NCBI RefSeq assembly: GCF_047948215.1 | Contig: NC_134455.1 | Span: 223,304,526-223,368,525 of the forward strand | Length of the DNA stretch: 64,000 nt | Direction of reading: 5' to 3' | Source of the DNA: Lycorma delicatula | Taxonomy: Eukaryota > Arthropoda > Insecta > Hemiptera > Fulgoridae | Shown: positions 22,601-34,729 of the stretch, in pieces | How the letters are laid out: the number at the start of each line of letters is the position of its first letter | Position numbering within the stretch: position 1 is the stretch's first letter | Notes under the pieces: model-generated | Databases searched by the model: none | The model's input: only the letters and a program-made list of their open reading frames with translations | What the model was told of the DNA's origin: nothing | Program-made: the position numbers and the translations under genes

Positions 22601-23207
22601 TTTATTCTCATTTTTTTTATTAACCCTCAAGTGTGTGGTTGTTTTTTCTACTCTTTAAAACAATTCTGTGATATTTCAGATATCAGTTGATCTTCCTTGC
22701 TTGAAAGTTGATTTTGTCCATATTCAGCAATGGTAACCTACAGTAACAGTAAAGTTGATATTCTACATACATGCACAGAAAAGGCCACATCTCAATACAT
22801 TTGAATATTACTAATTATTCAGATGAGTTGTAATAGTATACTAAATAGTTTCAAACCAAATACATTTTTTACCACATTCTAAATACATGTCCACCTAATA
22901 ACACTAAATAATATCAAAGTGACACTGTACTGAAAAAAGGGCGTAGTAACTGAAGATGGTCACAAGAATGAATGGAAGCATTACATTAGATTTATAAACT
23001 CGTTATTTAATAAATTTGGTTTGATTTGTTTTCAAGGAGTTGAATTATTTAAACAGAAACATAGCAGAATTAATTAATTTAAAATTGACTTGATTTTTAA
23101 CTATAATTTTTAAATCAGTGCACTAAAGATAGCAATTCTCAGTTTTTTCTTTAAGTAAGAAATTTTTTCTTAAGAAAAAAAAGATACTTTTCTCTGGATA
23201 TACTTAC
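22601..23207. other. Intron of the antisense ankyrin/MYND gene
   Basis: AT-rich, nothing recognised. Confidence 0.45.
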
Positions 23208-23373
23208 AACTACAGAATCCACATAGCATTAATTCTTCATCGCCAGCAGAACAATAACCAGATTCAGCATTTAGACAGCCATTAGAACAAAAATATGTTA
23301 AATGACAGTTATTGCAATCTGTTAGTTCCAAGTTTCTTTGGCCACATTTGTAACAGATTCTGTATTTGTTTAC
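23208..23373 (-). CDS. Ankyrin/MYND gene, MYND-type zinc-finger exon
   Basis: Acceptor ATTGTTTAG and donor GTAAGTATAT on the minus strand. The 166-nt exon starts in phase 0 and leaves one base. It encodes NKYRICYKCGQRNLELTDC, then NNCHLTYFCSNGC and CSAGDEELMLCGFCS. The spacing C-x2-C ... C-x2-C-x4-Y/F-C-x3-C fits the first part of a MYND finger, a protein-protein interaction module. The usual C-terminal W..H...C ligands are not obvious and may be replaced by the later cysteines. ANKMY1 proteins carry a similar finger after ankyrin repeats, which is the reason for the family suggestion. Confidence 0.85.
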
Positions 23374-23900
23374 CTAAACAATACACAAATTATGTTATGT
23401 ACAGTCTATATTTTGATTAAATACTTTTATTTCTTTTAATTTAAATAATATTTTATCTAAACGAAAAACCTCTCTTGCATTGCATGCAAGAGAGGTAAAC
23501 AGAATATAATTAAAATCATTAGTATCTAAAATAAAGCAGGAAGAAACTAGCTAAAAACGCAATTTTTTTACTGCTTATAGTGATGATAAAAGATAAATCA
23601 GGTAAGGAATTTTCCCTACTGAAGAATCTTAACATCCATTATTTGATATAAAGGGTTTTGACCTTCTGTTTTTCACATTATGTCTTGGACTGATAAAGTC
23701 AGAAAAAAAGCCTAAAGTTGGAAAAATATACCTAAAAGAAGGTAGTTTTGTTATTTTTTTATACAATATATAATAATTTTACAGTCTATGCAACATAACT
23801 CTTCCTTTCTGTTGCCTGTGTTCATGCTTTACTATTAGGCATAAATTTCAAAAATTTGTTTGAATATTTTAGCATAATTTTTTTTTACAGAATATGTAAT
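23374..23900. other. Intron of the antisense ankyrin/MYND gene
   Basis: AT-rich; a short inverted repeat (CCTCTCTTGCATTGCATGCAAGAGAGG near 23468, given here in outline as CTCTCTTGCA / TGCAAGAGAG) forms a perfect hairpin. Otherwise nothing recognised. Confidence 0.5.
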
Positions 23901-24400
23901 GGGTGGCTGAAAAATAAATTACAACCCCCTGTAACTTTTTTTATAATTGGTTGTGGTTTGCAATGCTCTTATTTGTACCAAGGAGCTACTTCAATGAATG
24001 TATATTTCACAATGATTTTTAGTGGCAGGCCTGGGGAGCAACTTAAACATTTCAGATGAGATCATTAGTCATTTGATAGATCGTTTTAAAGAGCTTGATG
24101 AGATAAGAAAAATGATACAGTAAAACTAAATTCTCTAACGTTTTTCTCTCTTTAATTTTTTAGTTATTTGAGGTACCTGTTCTTCTATTTGGAAATCTTC
24201 TCTAATAAGAAAGGCTAACTCAGTAAGCACCAAGTTAAGAATATTCAGTCTTCAGGGTGTGGTGAGGGGTAGCTCAAAAATTTTAATTGGGACATATGGT
24301 CCATGCAATACGTTGTTGTAAAGGTATTTGAGAGCCAAGTAAAACGATATTAAAAAAATTAATTTCAACTATTTAAACCAAAATGCAGCCATAAATGTTA
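23901..24400 (+). repeat. Left ~500-bp terminal inverted repeat
   Basis: Inverse of 28760-29310 with moderate divergence and several indels; the inner boundary is near AACTATTTAAACCAAAATGC at 24367. Confidence 0.8.
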
Positions 24401-24479
24401 TATGTTAATAATGTTGAATTTAAATTAAATAATAATTAATTTACTCCTTTTTTAACATTAAAATTTTATTTCATAAGAA

Positions 24480-25700
24480 ATTTTTAAGAAAGTAACTTTT
24501 ACTTCATTAATTGATAATGTTAACAACTAAACAAATGGTAAGTTACATTTTTCAAAGTTTATATTGATTGATTTTTGTCGTAGATTTGTCTTAAAGTAGA
24601 TAACAGATGTCAAAGTGTAACTGCATTAGTGTTATTTTTGGATGGAATTTTGTGTTTTTTTATTAGAAAGCTTAAAAAAAGCTTAAACTACAAAGATCAA
24701 GAATATAAAATGTAAAAAAGTCTAAAAAATCAAAAGGTTAAAAAAGTTTAACCTGACTTAGAAACTGGTTTTGTATTTAACTTAGCTAATGCATTTAATG
24801 CATGGCATCCTAATGGTACAATTTCCAGGATTGCAGCGACAAATTTAATAGAAAAATTTTAAGCACTGGTAGTGTTTTAGATGGTTGGCCCAGTAAAGAT
24901 AAAGTTATTGCGTGGAATAATTTACCTAGATGGTCAGTACAAAAAGTATTAAAAAAATATAAATACTATCCGTACAAGATTCAATTAGTACAAGAACTTA
25001 TTTAAGATGATTTTGATAGGAGGGTTGAGATTAACAGCAAGAACTGTTTCTTGCTTCAACATATTGTTCACAGACAAAGTCTCATTTACTCTACAAAGGG
25101 CCGTTAACAGGCATAAAACTGGGTACTGGCCCAAGAAAATCTCTCACTGATATTGTTTAAGTCATACCCAGCATTCAAAGGGTTAAATGTATGGGCTGGA
25201 AAAATAGGTGACACACTTCTTGGACCGTTTGACATAAATGGTAACTTAGATGTTGATATTTACAATGCTTTGCTGAATGAGTAGATAATTCCAGCTATCA
25301 ACAATTTTATTGAGATCGTTCTTAGGCAACCTTTATTCATGAGTAACATACAACCATTTCTCATGAGAGAGATGTGTTTTTCCAGTTAGATGGTGCTCCT
25401 TTACAATATGCTCACAATGTGAGAAATGTATTGAACCAGTAGTTTCCTAATCATTGGATAGGTTAACGTGGTAGTATTGAATAGCCAGCCAGATCACCTG
25501 ACCTGAATGCCTTTAATTTCTTCCTGTGGAGGCATTGAAAATCAATTGTTTATAGCTCATAGTCAACTTCTCTTGAATTAAGAGTGTGTTGAAATAGAAT
25601 GTAGGAATATTTCACCAGAAACTTTTCACAATGTAAGAGAAGCTTTCAAGGCAGCATCTATGTTACTGCATGGAGGAATACAGAAGGCAGTTTGAATATT
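24480..25700 (+). pseudogene. Mariner-like transposase relic inside long TIRs
   Basis: Recognisable pieces in three frames: WSVQKVLKKYKYYPYKIQLV and DDFDRRVEI (about 24930-25035), LNVWAGKIGDTLLGPFDING NLDVDIYNALLNE (about 25185-25280), QLDGAPLQYAHNVRNVLNQ (about 25380-25440), then PARSPDLNAFNFFLWRH (about 25488-25540). In this family QxDGAPxHY holds the second and SPDLxxLDFFLWG the third catalytic Asp; the DFF Asp is Asn here. Multiple stops and shifts. The element group is the DDE_3 / Tc1-mariner superfamily of insects. Confidence 0.75.
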
Positions 25701-26792
25701 TAATATGAGTAGCAATAAGATTTTTTAACTGAAATAATTTTATTAGGCAGTATTTTTAATTCATGAAATTATAGACTTTTTTTTAATAAAAGATAGAATT
25801 AATTACACATGAAAAAGTAATTAAATTACAAACTGTTATTTACATAAATTAAATAAAGTTCTTAAAGATTCTAAGAGTCATTTTCATATCGTAAGAAAAT
25901 ATTATTAGTCTTTGGTCATAAAATTAATCTTTTCAACTGAAAATTTGTATTTATTTTATATTTGGGAAGTACTGGGTTTAAGTTTGCATGTTATTTGATA
26001 AAATGTTAATACTTTTTAAATGGTTATTTTTTTTTTTATTGAAATTGCCTAAAATCGTCAATTCGGTAACTGTCTTCGTAAAGGTGTCCTGTGAATCGGT
26101 TACTAATTTATAACCGTAAAAAATTATTTATCGAAACAAAACTTGATTATAATTTTCCCTAACCCTATTATTAAATAAGGCATTAAAAGATTAAATTATA
26201 TTTAACGTAACTGAGATCGCGAAAATAATACGTCGTCGGTTATGAATGTGGGCGGGGGAGAGTTTAAAACTTTCCGCCCGGTAGAATAAACGCGCGCGAA
26301 ATTATAAAAAAGTATAAGCGTTTAATAAATGAGTATGTGTTGTAGTTGGTACTTTCTTGAAGTTTTTTCGTCAAGCCAGGTAAGATATTAACTATATATT
26401 AATTAGTGAACAGCTCGATAACGTATACAGTTTAAACGTTATTAACTTAACTTTATATTAAGGATAACGCTGCATGCAGAACTATCTATTAGACCTATTC
26501 TAACCTCGCCGCGCCGAATTCACGGCTTGTACATCATTTTGTACGAAATAAATATGTAATTACTAAGTCCGGTAAAAATCAGTTCGGAAACGTTTCCGTA
26601 TCCGATGAAACGTTACCGTTCTGATTGCCTGCTGCGGTAGTTACTAAGCTGTTGAAAACTATTTTCTCAAGGATTGCTTTAAAAAACCAGTATTATTAAT
26701 ATCTTAAGAGTTAATATGAGCAGTAACAATTAAAGTTTTTTTTATTGTATTTTCTGAAACTTCCAATTTTAATTTGGTGACGGATTTCTGAT

Positions 26793-26793
<1 letters not shown>

Positions 26794-26836
<43 letters not shown>
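26794..26836 (+). repeat. (ATA)n microsatellite
   Basis: About 14 uninterrupted ATA units. Confidence 0.95.
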
Positions 26837-26837
<1 letters not shown>

Positions 26838-26953
26838 CGTTTTGCTTGCTCTGTTAGTCAATACTGTGAACATTATGTTACAATGCAAATATTTCATGAT
26901 GATAAACTGGCTATGTTCCAAAAAAATGTCGAATTCACGTTGATGATGTGTAA

Positions 26954-27386
26954 ACGTCGTCATCATCAGATGAGGAAAATATTGTTGAAAATCCTTCATG
27001 TTCTTTGTCTGAGGATACTGATCGTAGTAGACCTTGTTCATTTTATTATAATAATTTTGACATCTGCAAACCACATGTCTCATCTCACGCTTGGTGCACA
27101 TGTTCTCGTCAGATTCGAAAATTCATAAAAAAAAATTCAGACCGCGTCAGTTCGTCGGTGTATGACTTAAGTACCGTGGATAACGATGAGTTGAAAGTTT
27201 GTTCAAAAAAAATGTTTCTGGCGACAAAAAGCTCTTTTTTGTGGACGAGCAAGATATTTCGTATGAAACAGATTGTAGCGACACTTTCTACGCCCAACAT
27301 TATTTAAAAGAGATCGCGTGTTCTATGAATTCAAAAAACCAAAATATGTATTTTGAAGGAGCAATATATTTTTTTATAACTTTTTT
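26954..27386 (+). pseudogene. Unrecognised coding remnant of the nested element
   Basis: Frame from 26954 gives SSSSDEENIVENPSCSLSED, then RSRPCSFYYNNFDICKPHVS and HAWCTCSRQIRKFIKKN up to about 27220. An A-run frameshift near 27205 leads into KKLFFVDEQDISYETDCSD and FYAQHYLKEIACSMNSKNQN before the LINE fragment cuts in. Codon use and acidic/Cys-containing character look like real protein. I do not recognise the family. It may be the accessory or transposase ORF of the nested element. Confidence 0.4.
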
Positions 27387-27389
27387 TAT

Positions 27390-27605
27390 AGGCCACATAC
27401 TAAGGCATCCTGGAATAGTCGCTTTAATATTGGAAGGACAGGTAGAAGGGAAAAATTGTGTAGGCAGGCCACGTTTGGAGTATGTAAAACAAATTGTTGG
27501 GGATGTAGGATGTAGAGGGTATACTGAAATGAAACGACTAGCACTAGATAGGGAATCTTGGAGAGCTGCATCAAACCAGTCAAATGACTGAAGACAAAAA
27601 AAAAA
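27390..27605 (+). mobile_element. 5'-truncated RTE-like LINE copy 3
   Basis: From GGCCACATACTAAGGCATCC to the poly(A) tract (27593-27605) the sequence is almost identical to the 3' end of the full-length LINE. It encodes only the last ~68 residues (HPGIVALILEGQVEGKNCVG ... RESWRAASNQSND, stop at 27589). It fuses in frame to upstream ORF sequence by chance. It shows VGD as in copy 2, where copy 1 has VRD. Confidence 0.9.
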
Positions 27606-28759
27606 CCGTTTTTGTTATTTAATGTTGTATTATTTTTTTCATTTGTCAGAAAAATGTATTCAAAAAACTTATATCAATGTGTTTTGAAACTTAGTTATAT
27701 TAATTTAGTTTTCTAGTTAATTGTTGAGTTTTATTTTATTATATTGATTTTTTTTAATATTGTTTCTCTAGATTCTTTTTTTTTATTTAACTGAAACATT
27801 TATTTAAATTTCATTTGTATTACAAAGAATGTTGTAATGCCATATAAATATATTTCTTTAAAAAAGTCTGTTCAAGTATTGTGAAATTTTTTGATCGTAA
27901 TGAGTTTTTTCTTTTTCAATTTTGTATTTGATTTAAGTTTTTGATTTTGAATGATAAATATTATTTCCTAGGCATATAATATTGTATTATGAAAAGCGTG
28001 TATTATGAAAATTTATTCTATTAATTCGCTAATTGTACCTTGTGATCGAAATACTTTATTTTACAGACTGTTTTAAAAATGTTCGCTGATTTTATTTCTA
28101 AGTTTTTATGTTTATTTTGTACATTATATTCCAAAAATCTCGTTTTATTTCACTAATTTCTCCAACTTCCACATCTTATAGTCAGTCCGGTAACACGTCA
28201 AATCGGTAGCGTTACCGCAGTTCGGTAACTCGTCTTAAACTGCAATTTCTCGTTAAATTAATAATAATTAATCTGCAGTAAAATCATGAAATTAATCACT
28301 TGTATAGTTTTTAAAATTCAATCAAATTTTATTTAAAACTGTGCTCTCGCTCCGTATTTTTCGAGTATTACGTACTTAACTCACAAAATGATAAAACTTT
28401 GTCATTTAATCAAAACAGTGCTGTAAAAAAAAAAAATCATTTCGTGTGGAATTAATAATATAATTATACATTATAAAATTGTTTTTTCCATTTACCACAT
28501 TTTCCTTCACTTATAATTTCACAAACATTGTTACATAAATGACGCATTTTGTTTACTCCATAACAATAGATTGACAATAAAAATGCCAAAAAATTATTTT
28601 TGTAGCTCTGCTATTGTAGTGTCTGATTCTATTGTACTGTTCTATGATTATTAATTAATTTTAAAATAAATAAACTATATTTTGACTTTTTAACATTTTG
28701 TTTTTATTATCCCTCAATATGAAAATGACCCATAAGTTTAATTAAATGAAATATTTGAA

Positions 28760-29310
28760 AAATCAAAATAATAAATTTTTCAATTAATGTAATGACATCT
28801 GTGGTCGCCATTTTGGTTTAAATAGTTAGAATTTAATTTTTTTCAATACAGTTTTGCTTGTCTCACAAAGATCTTTAAAACATATCACATAACCACGTGT
28901 CCCATTTAAAAACTTTTGAGCCACCCCTGCTCCCTGACAGCCAAATACTCTAAATTGGGGCTTACTTAGCAATCGGAGAAAATTTCCAAAGAGAAGATCG
29001 GGTAGATTCAACCATAGTTCTAGCAGAAACAAACACATTTTTGGCCACAATTTTGAATTGGGCCATCAAATGTAGTTTTAATTGTATAATTTTTCACATC
29101 TTATGGAGCTCTTTAAAATGATATATCAAATGACCATTGGTTTCATTTGAAATTTTTGATTTTCCCATCCACTGCTGTCGAAAGCTAAGAAGTGAAATAC
29201 ACATTTATTGAAGTAGTCCCTTGGTGCAAGGAAGGATATTGCAAACTCATCCATTTGATCTCAATTATAAAAAAAGTTAGGGGTAAGTTACTTTTCAGCC
29301 ATGTGGTATA
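28760..29310 (-). repeat. Right ~500-bp terminal inverted repeat
   Basis: Inverse of 23901-24400; outer end near CTTTTCAGCCATGTGG at 29291. Confidence 0.8.
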
Positions 29311-30617
29311 TTTTATTATTACATAAACATATTATTTGACAAGCATTACAGGCTTGTCAAATAATATTTCTTAAGTCATGGTTGTAAATTTCTTTATTGA
29401 ACTAAAGAAATAAAACTAACTAGTTGATCACTATTCATATCTTCTATTTATATTATTTCTAACTATAACTGACACCATGATTTTTTAAACATTCTTTTTA
29501 AAAGTTCAGAACATTCACTGTTAGTTACCTAACGCTTTCTGTATACTTCCCTGGTGTTTGAATTTCTATCCAACAATCTCTTGTTGGATTTGATAAAGTG
29601 AACAACAATGACAATGAATGAAAAACACTTTGCTAACACATCCATTGTTTTTCAATTCATCAAAATTAGCAAGTAGAACAGATTGTTTTGTTGTGTTATG
29701 ACTATCACGTTCTACACTAATCATCTAAAAGTGTGATAACACCACAGACTTGCCTAGCTCATTATGCATCTTGTCTAGCTTTTTCCGTGTACCAGTTGGC
29801 TATGGCACCAGTTGCTACCCGAATCTTTCAGGACTTGGCTGGCAACTATCAATTTTTTAGTCACAATTTTTTCACAATTGTATATTATCCAGTCTTTCAC
29901 AACAATGAAGGTAGCAGCACACTTTTGTAAATCCAGTGTGTAAATTCAACAGACTCTTTTCTTAGAAGTTGTGATTATCACATACAAACCTGATTCAGAA
30001 ATGAACATATTGCATGTGTCAATATGTTAATATTGAATTGATACTCTTTTTATGCACTTCAGTTCTTCAGCTTCATTACTTATTATTTATTTGGCAGAGA
30101 TTTTTATAACTTTTATAGCGTATGATATTCTGTAACATTGTGAACATTATAACACAATTCTTTTGTTCCATTTTGTTTAGTTAATATATCAGTGCCTCTG
30201 GCACCAGGTGAAATTGTTTTTACACTAGTCCATTTTTAGTTTTTTTTTAAATGGTGTCCATGTTACATTCTTATTTAAATAAAAAAATTACACAAGCTGC
30301 CTTTACTTCTGAAGAATATTTTTAATGTGTATAATTCAAATAAGAAGCATACATTCACTAATGAGTTGCCATGTCTGCTAAATTATTCAACACTAGATAC
30401 ATCATTTAATTATCAGAATGTAACAGTAATAAAAATATATTGCAGTTTAGTTCTAAATAAAAATTTCTTCTCTTGCTGGTCTAGTTTCTTGTGTTTCATT
30501 CAGAAAATAACATAAATCCAACACAAAGTTTTGTTAATATTTAAAATTTATAGGGTTGAATTTTTAAAATAAGCTTATGCTAAATTTTATTATACTGTAT
30601 TGTTCATTATGTTTTAG
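29311..30617. other. AT-rich DNA between elements
   Basis: Contains a short inverted repeat (TATTATTTGACAAGC / GCTTGTCAAATAATA near 29328-29367). No exon supported. Confidence 0.5.
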
Positions 30618-30730
30618 GTATTTGTCTCCTGGACTGTCTCAATTGTCAAATCGTGGTCACACTGAAGAAATTGATGGAATATATGGATTTGGCTATTTCA
30701 AACTGAATCTACAAGACATCAGTCTTTTTT
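30618..30730 (+). CDS. Possible exon of an unrecognised plus-strand gene (1)
   Basis: Acceptor TTATGTTTTAG ends at 30617 and donor GTAAGA starts at 30731. The 113-nt exon is fully open, reading YLSPGLSQLSNRGHTEEIDG and IYGFGYFKLNLQDISLF, with one base before and one after. The phase joins that of the exon at 31471. Composition is unlike the surrounding AT-rich noise. I do not recognise the protein. It could also be a remnant of a mobile element. Confidence 0.45.
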
Positions 30731-31470
30731 GTAAGAAGACTTGTGCTACACAAATGAAGTAGTAACTTTATTTTGAGGTATATTAAGGGTACCTAAAAAT
30801 GACGTTAAAAAAGTAGTAGCAGCTGTAAAATAAGAACACAGAATATAATATGCCATCTTTTAGTTTCTTAACTGGAAGTAAACTGGTTAAAGTATGCCAA
30901 ATAATATTTATAACTAAGTGTAATAAAACAATCATTTCTGGAAGAATCCTAAAGAGAATAGAGGTGGTGACACTCTTCCAATAACCAAGTATATAAGTTT
31001 AAAAAAATTGAGACTTTAAATCCTGTAGAATCACATTATAGTTGTGAAAATAACCTAAGACAATATCCAAGTAGTGACTTTAGGATTGCTATTATTTGTG
31101 ATATGTACAGTACAGGTGTTGAAAACTTTAAAATTAAACTGAGTATTTTAGGAAAATGTTTTTAAAAAAGTTCTTGCCACTCAGTGGAGTTCAAAATGTT
31201 TATATTTAAAAGAGAAAGTCAAAATTTCATATGGTGTTGAAAATCAGAAAACAGGTAAACTTAGCCACACAGGAAACAAGCTAACAAATTCTATATATTA
31301 TTGAAAGAACAGGATGACAATGAAATGACCTCCTTGACTAAACTTAATGAACCCCAAAATTCCAGATCAAATTGCTTATAACATGCAATAATTTTAAATC
31401 TATAATTTTATGATTTGTCAAGGGATATCAAAAGACTCATCATGAGTGTTTCATTGTTTATGTACAACAG

Positions 31471-31581
31471 ATCCTCTGGATAATGTTTCTGTTCTAATAA
31501 CAAAAAATGATAATGGAAAGTTAGGTTTTGTTAGGGGAGAGGTTTCTTATTTATCAGACTTTGGAGCAGCAAGAACTATAT
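31471..31581 (+). CDS. Possible exon of an unrecognised plus-strand gene (2)
   Basis: Acceptor TGTACAACAG ends at 31470 and donor GTGAGTAAG starts at 31582. The 111-nt frame begins with AT, which completes the T left by exon 1, and reads PLDNVSVLITKNDNGKLGFV then RGEVSYLSDFGAARTI. Reading through the donor gives Cys-Glu then TAA, so this could instead be a last exon. The product is unknown. Phase agreement between two independently bounded exons is the main support. Confidence 0.45.
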
Positions 31582-34567
31582 GTGAGTAAGGAAACTTTTT
31601 AAAAAATGCTCAGCTGTATAAGACAATACTGTGGCATTAACCCCTCCACCCAAAAAAATTGAAGGTGTGAATTGTTTACTGGTAAAACAGTTTTGTTTAC
31701 TGTTTATTTGATTTGGGCATAGAACATTTGGAGTATTATCTTAAGATATTTAATAATACAAATTTAACAGAACCAGATGAAGATGATATTATTAAAAATG
31801 TAGGCTTTATGAAGAGCAGGTACATCTGTAATGAAATATCAGTTTGTGAATGAAGAATTTTTTAAATTTTACTGACAATCATTTCTTTCCAATTTAATAT
31901 ATGAATTTTATGTAAATACCTAAAATTAACAGATATAATTGTTATTATTATTATTATTATTATTATTACATTAAAAATGCATGTTTTTTTAGTTGATTGC
32001 TTTTAGTATTGTTCATTAAATTTTAAAGAATTAATGTTTCCTAAATCCAAATTACGTTGTTCCAAAACTATCCAACTCTATACTAGCTAAATCCATTTAA
32101 TTTTTGAAATAACTTTTTTCTAAGACTAGAAAATCAAACAGTTTTTACAAAAAGAAGTATTATATTTTTCTCTATTTTTTCAACAAAAAACATCTGAAGT
32201 ACAATTTTAAATAAATGCCATTTTTTATATTCCACAAACTTATAAAAATGAACTTTGGGTGTTTTGTAATTGGACTACTCACATACCATATCCAAACAGT
32301 GTTAAGGTGACCTGAAATGAAATGTTCCTAGAAACTGTACACCTTTTCTCAGGCATAACAAGATTTTTAACGAAAGTGGGTATAGAATATAAAGAAAAAC
32401 TTTACATTATTGATTGCGTGATTGTAAAGGTGTTATTATACTTTCATGTAAATGATGAATTACAAAAAAATTCCACATTTCAGCTTAGGTTTTACACAAA
32501 ATGATTTGTAAGAAATATTTATATGATATATAAATGAATCAGTAAGCCTTATTCCTTCCCTACACTAATATATGTACCTTTTCCTTATGAAGTACTGAAG
32601 ATAACTTCAGTCTTTTTTCTTAATTTTTTAACCTTTCTGTACATTTTTCCAGATGCTTTATAAACACTGTTCCTTAAACATTTCTCAAATTTCACATTAA
32701 TTACAAATATTAGTTACAATGACTTCAGGAATTTTTTTTTCACAAACTGTAAAAAAAGAGATATTTCATTAAATATCTGACCTAACAAATCTTGATCGTA
32801 AAAGCATATGATAAAATTTTCATAATGTTATTTATAACAGCAACTGAAAAAAGTTCATAAAGTTACAATAACAAAATTTACAGAAAGTGGGGTATAAATA
32901 AACAAATGGCCTTTCAGTTATTTAAACGTGAATGGAAAATTTCATAAAAATATTCCTCTCTGTTAGGAAAGAATTTGGCTGTAATTGTTAATGATGTAGA
33001 ACAGCCTTTTAGATAGTTTATTTTTTTGTTGGTAACATCAGTTTTGATTTAAAAGGAGAAACTAGAGAAAATAGATTGAAATGAATATTTCTTGAACTCT
33101 ATGGTAGAATATACTATTTTGATAAAAATAGTTTTAGCAAAGATTTATGTACAAATCTTAAACCATACGAATATTGTTGTTGGCAGCTAAATATTGTTGT
33201 TGGCACCTGAATATTATTGTATATGATTATATACAATTTACTAAATTTTCAGTAACATTTATAAAAAAAAAAATTGACATGGATTTAACATATTTTGATT
33301 GGTTATTTATCAATGCATATAACTCTCTAAAGTTCTCATATAAATAAGTAAATATTCACATGATAATTACTACTAATCCAGAATGAATTTAACTAAACTT
33401 TTCTAATCCCTCTCTGTCATTGTACATACAACAAAATATTTAAATTGGACACCATTATTAAAATTTATAGAAGCAGTGTGATGTATCAATGACCATCTTG
33501 CTGCTTTCATCTTGTTTATTTTTTTAAATTTTCATTGATTTCTGTTAAAAAAAAATAGAAACTTTAATATTACACACACTGTAAGTAAAAATTTCTTGTT
33601 TGCTATACATGCTTACTGATGCAATTTTGGAAATCAGACTTTTCTTGTTTGAACTGAAAGGTTATGATATTTTTATCTATTTCTTTTGCAAAACTTTCAG
33701 GAAATATGGTTTTTAACATCTGCTGTGATAATTAACCAGTAAAAAATGTTGTCACCTTTCAATGAAACTGCAGTGACCGTAAGACCACAAGCTGTTTAAC
33801 CACAAGTGTTGTGTGACAGCTGGTTACTAAGCATTCCTCTTCAACTTTGATATTTCATCATTGTTTTAAACTGTTTATTGTTTGGAGTGCTTAGTCCCTG
33901 AGATGTTCCAAGTTTTGTGGAGCCATAAGATTACAAGGGATGCAGTTTACAGTCTTCCAAGGTTGTTATTAGTTTGCTTTCAAAACCATAAACAAAATAG
34001 ACAAAATCGCTGAAGTACACATTTATAAACATCACTCAGGAGTATACACATTAAATCAGTGATGGCATCAAAAGAGAACATAAAATGTATATTCTATGTA
34101 GAATAAACCATTCAACCACAAGTTTAAAGAACGCATACAGATAATGTATAACAGAATCATGTTCAACATGAGAAGTTTATTTTGCTAACACTGCACAAAA
34201 AACATGGCAGATTTTGATTTGCATAATATTTGATACTAAAGATTTTCCTAAATACTTCAAAATGAGTACCAATTACATTACCACCAATAAAGGAGCTACA
34301 TAATATCTTCATTTCTGGAAGGCAAACCTTCATTGTTTTCTATAGATTTCTTTTCAACTGCTTGTCACATTTTGCTGTGCTAATCGATACTTTTGTTTAT
34401 ATTGATCTAATATGTTTACTGTTTGTTAAGGAGTCTTGTCAGTTGTCAGAAAATAATTAGAAAAAACAAATAATTCTTTTACTAGAAGCTGATCATTATA
34501 TTAACTGAAACCACTATTTTCTAAAATAATTATTGACGGTAAGTTTATCAAATAAAATAATATATAC
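31582..34567. other. AT-rich intronic DNA
   Basis: Contains a (TTA)n microsatellite at about 31938-31970. No other exon, RNA or element could be supported. Confidence 0.5.
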
Positions 34568-34729
34568 TTCAGTATCTAGTTCTGGGTACTGCGCAATAGT
34601 CTGTGAATTTTGATTAGGTTTATCAAACATGTGTTGAAATGTACTTATTCTTTGCTTTTTAAATGAAGACTTCTTCGGGCGTTGTTTATAAGCAAACTTC
34701 ATTAAGATATTACTTGATTCAATGTGATT
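34568..34729 (-). CDS. Ankyrin/MYND gene, basic linker exon
   Basis: Acceptor TTTTTTTACAG and donor GTATAT on the minus strand. The exon is 162 nt, phase 0 at both ends, which fits both neighbours. It reads NHIESSNILMKFAYKQRPKK then SSFKKQRISTFQHMFDKP and ends PELDTE. It would link the ankyrin-side exons to the zinc-finger exon at 23208. The donor is not strong, but the next in-frame GT gives no phase match. No known domain is visible. Confidence 0.7.

Larger units (their letters stand above)
26041..28249 (+). mobile_element. Unclassified nested element with CGGTAAC-rich ends
   Basis: The ends carry GAAATTGC at 26041 and its inverse GCAATTTC at 28242-28249, followed inward by repeated CGGTAAC/GTTACCG motifs (TTCGGTAACTGTCTTCG left; TTCGGTAACTCGTC, GGTAGCGTTACCG and CCGGTAACACGTC right; more near 26560-26640). 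The region is GC-richer than its surroundings and interrupts the mariner-like element. It has a possible promoter (ATTATAAAAAAG near 26302) and a leader with a good donor (CCAG/GTAAGA near 26378). Terminal similarity is short, so the boundaries and class are uncertain. Confidence 0.45.
23901..29310 (+). mobile_element. Long-TIR mariner-like composite element
   Basis: The left arm (23901-24400) and right arm (about 28760-29310, inverted) match over roughly 500 bp. Shared blocks are TGGCTGAAAA.TAA.TTAC, AACTTTTTTTATAATTG, CTACTTCAAT.AATGT.TATTTCAC, GTCATTTGATA.ATC.TTTTAAAGAGCT and AACTATTTAAACCAAAATG. The right arm contains GAGCCACCCCTGCTCCCTG, the left AGGGTGTGGTGAGGGGTAGCTC. Inside lie a decayed mariner-like transposase (24480-25700) and a nested unclassified element (26041-28249). 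The whole spans 5.4 kb. Confidence 0.8.

Noticed and set aside
27199..27591. 130-codon open frame joining the nested-element remnant to the LINE tail
   Set aside because: The fusion arises from the chance in-frame junction with a 5'-truncated LINE; only the parts are meaningful.
31775..31824. Possible next plus-strand exon (PDEDDIIKNVGFMKS) after AATTTAACAG
   Set aside because: Joining it to the T left at 31581 creates TAA; no independent support.
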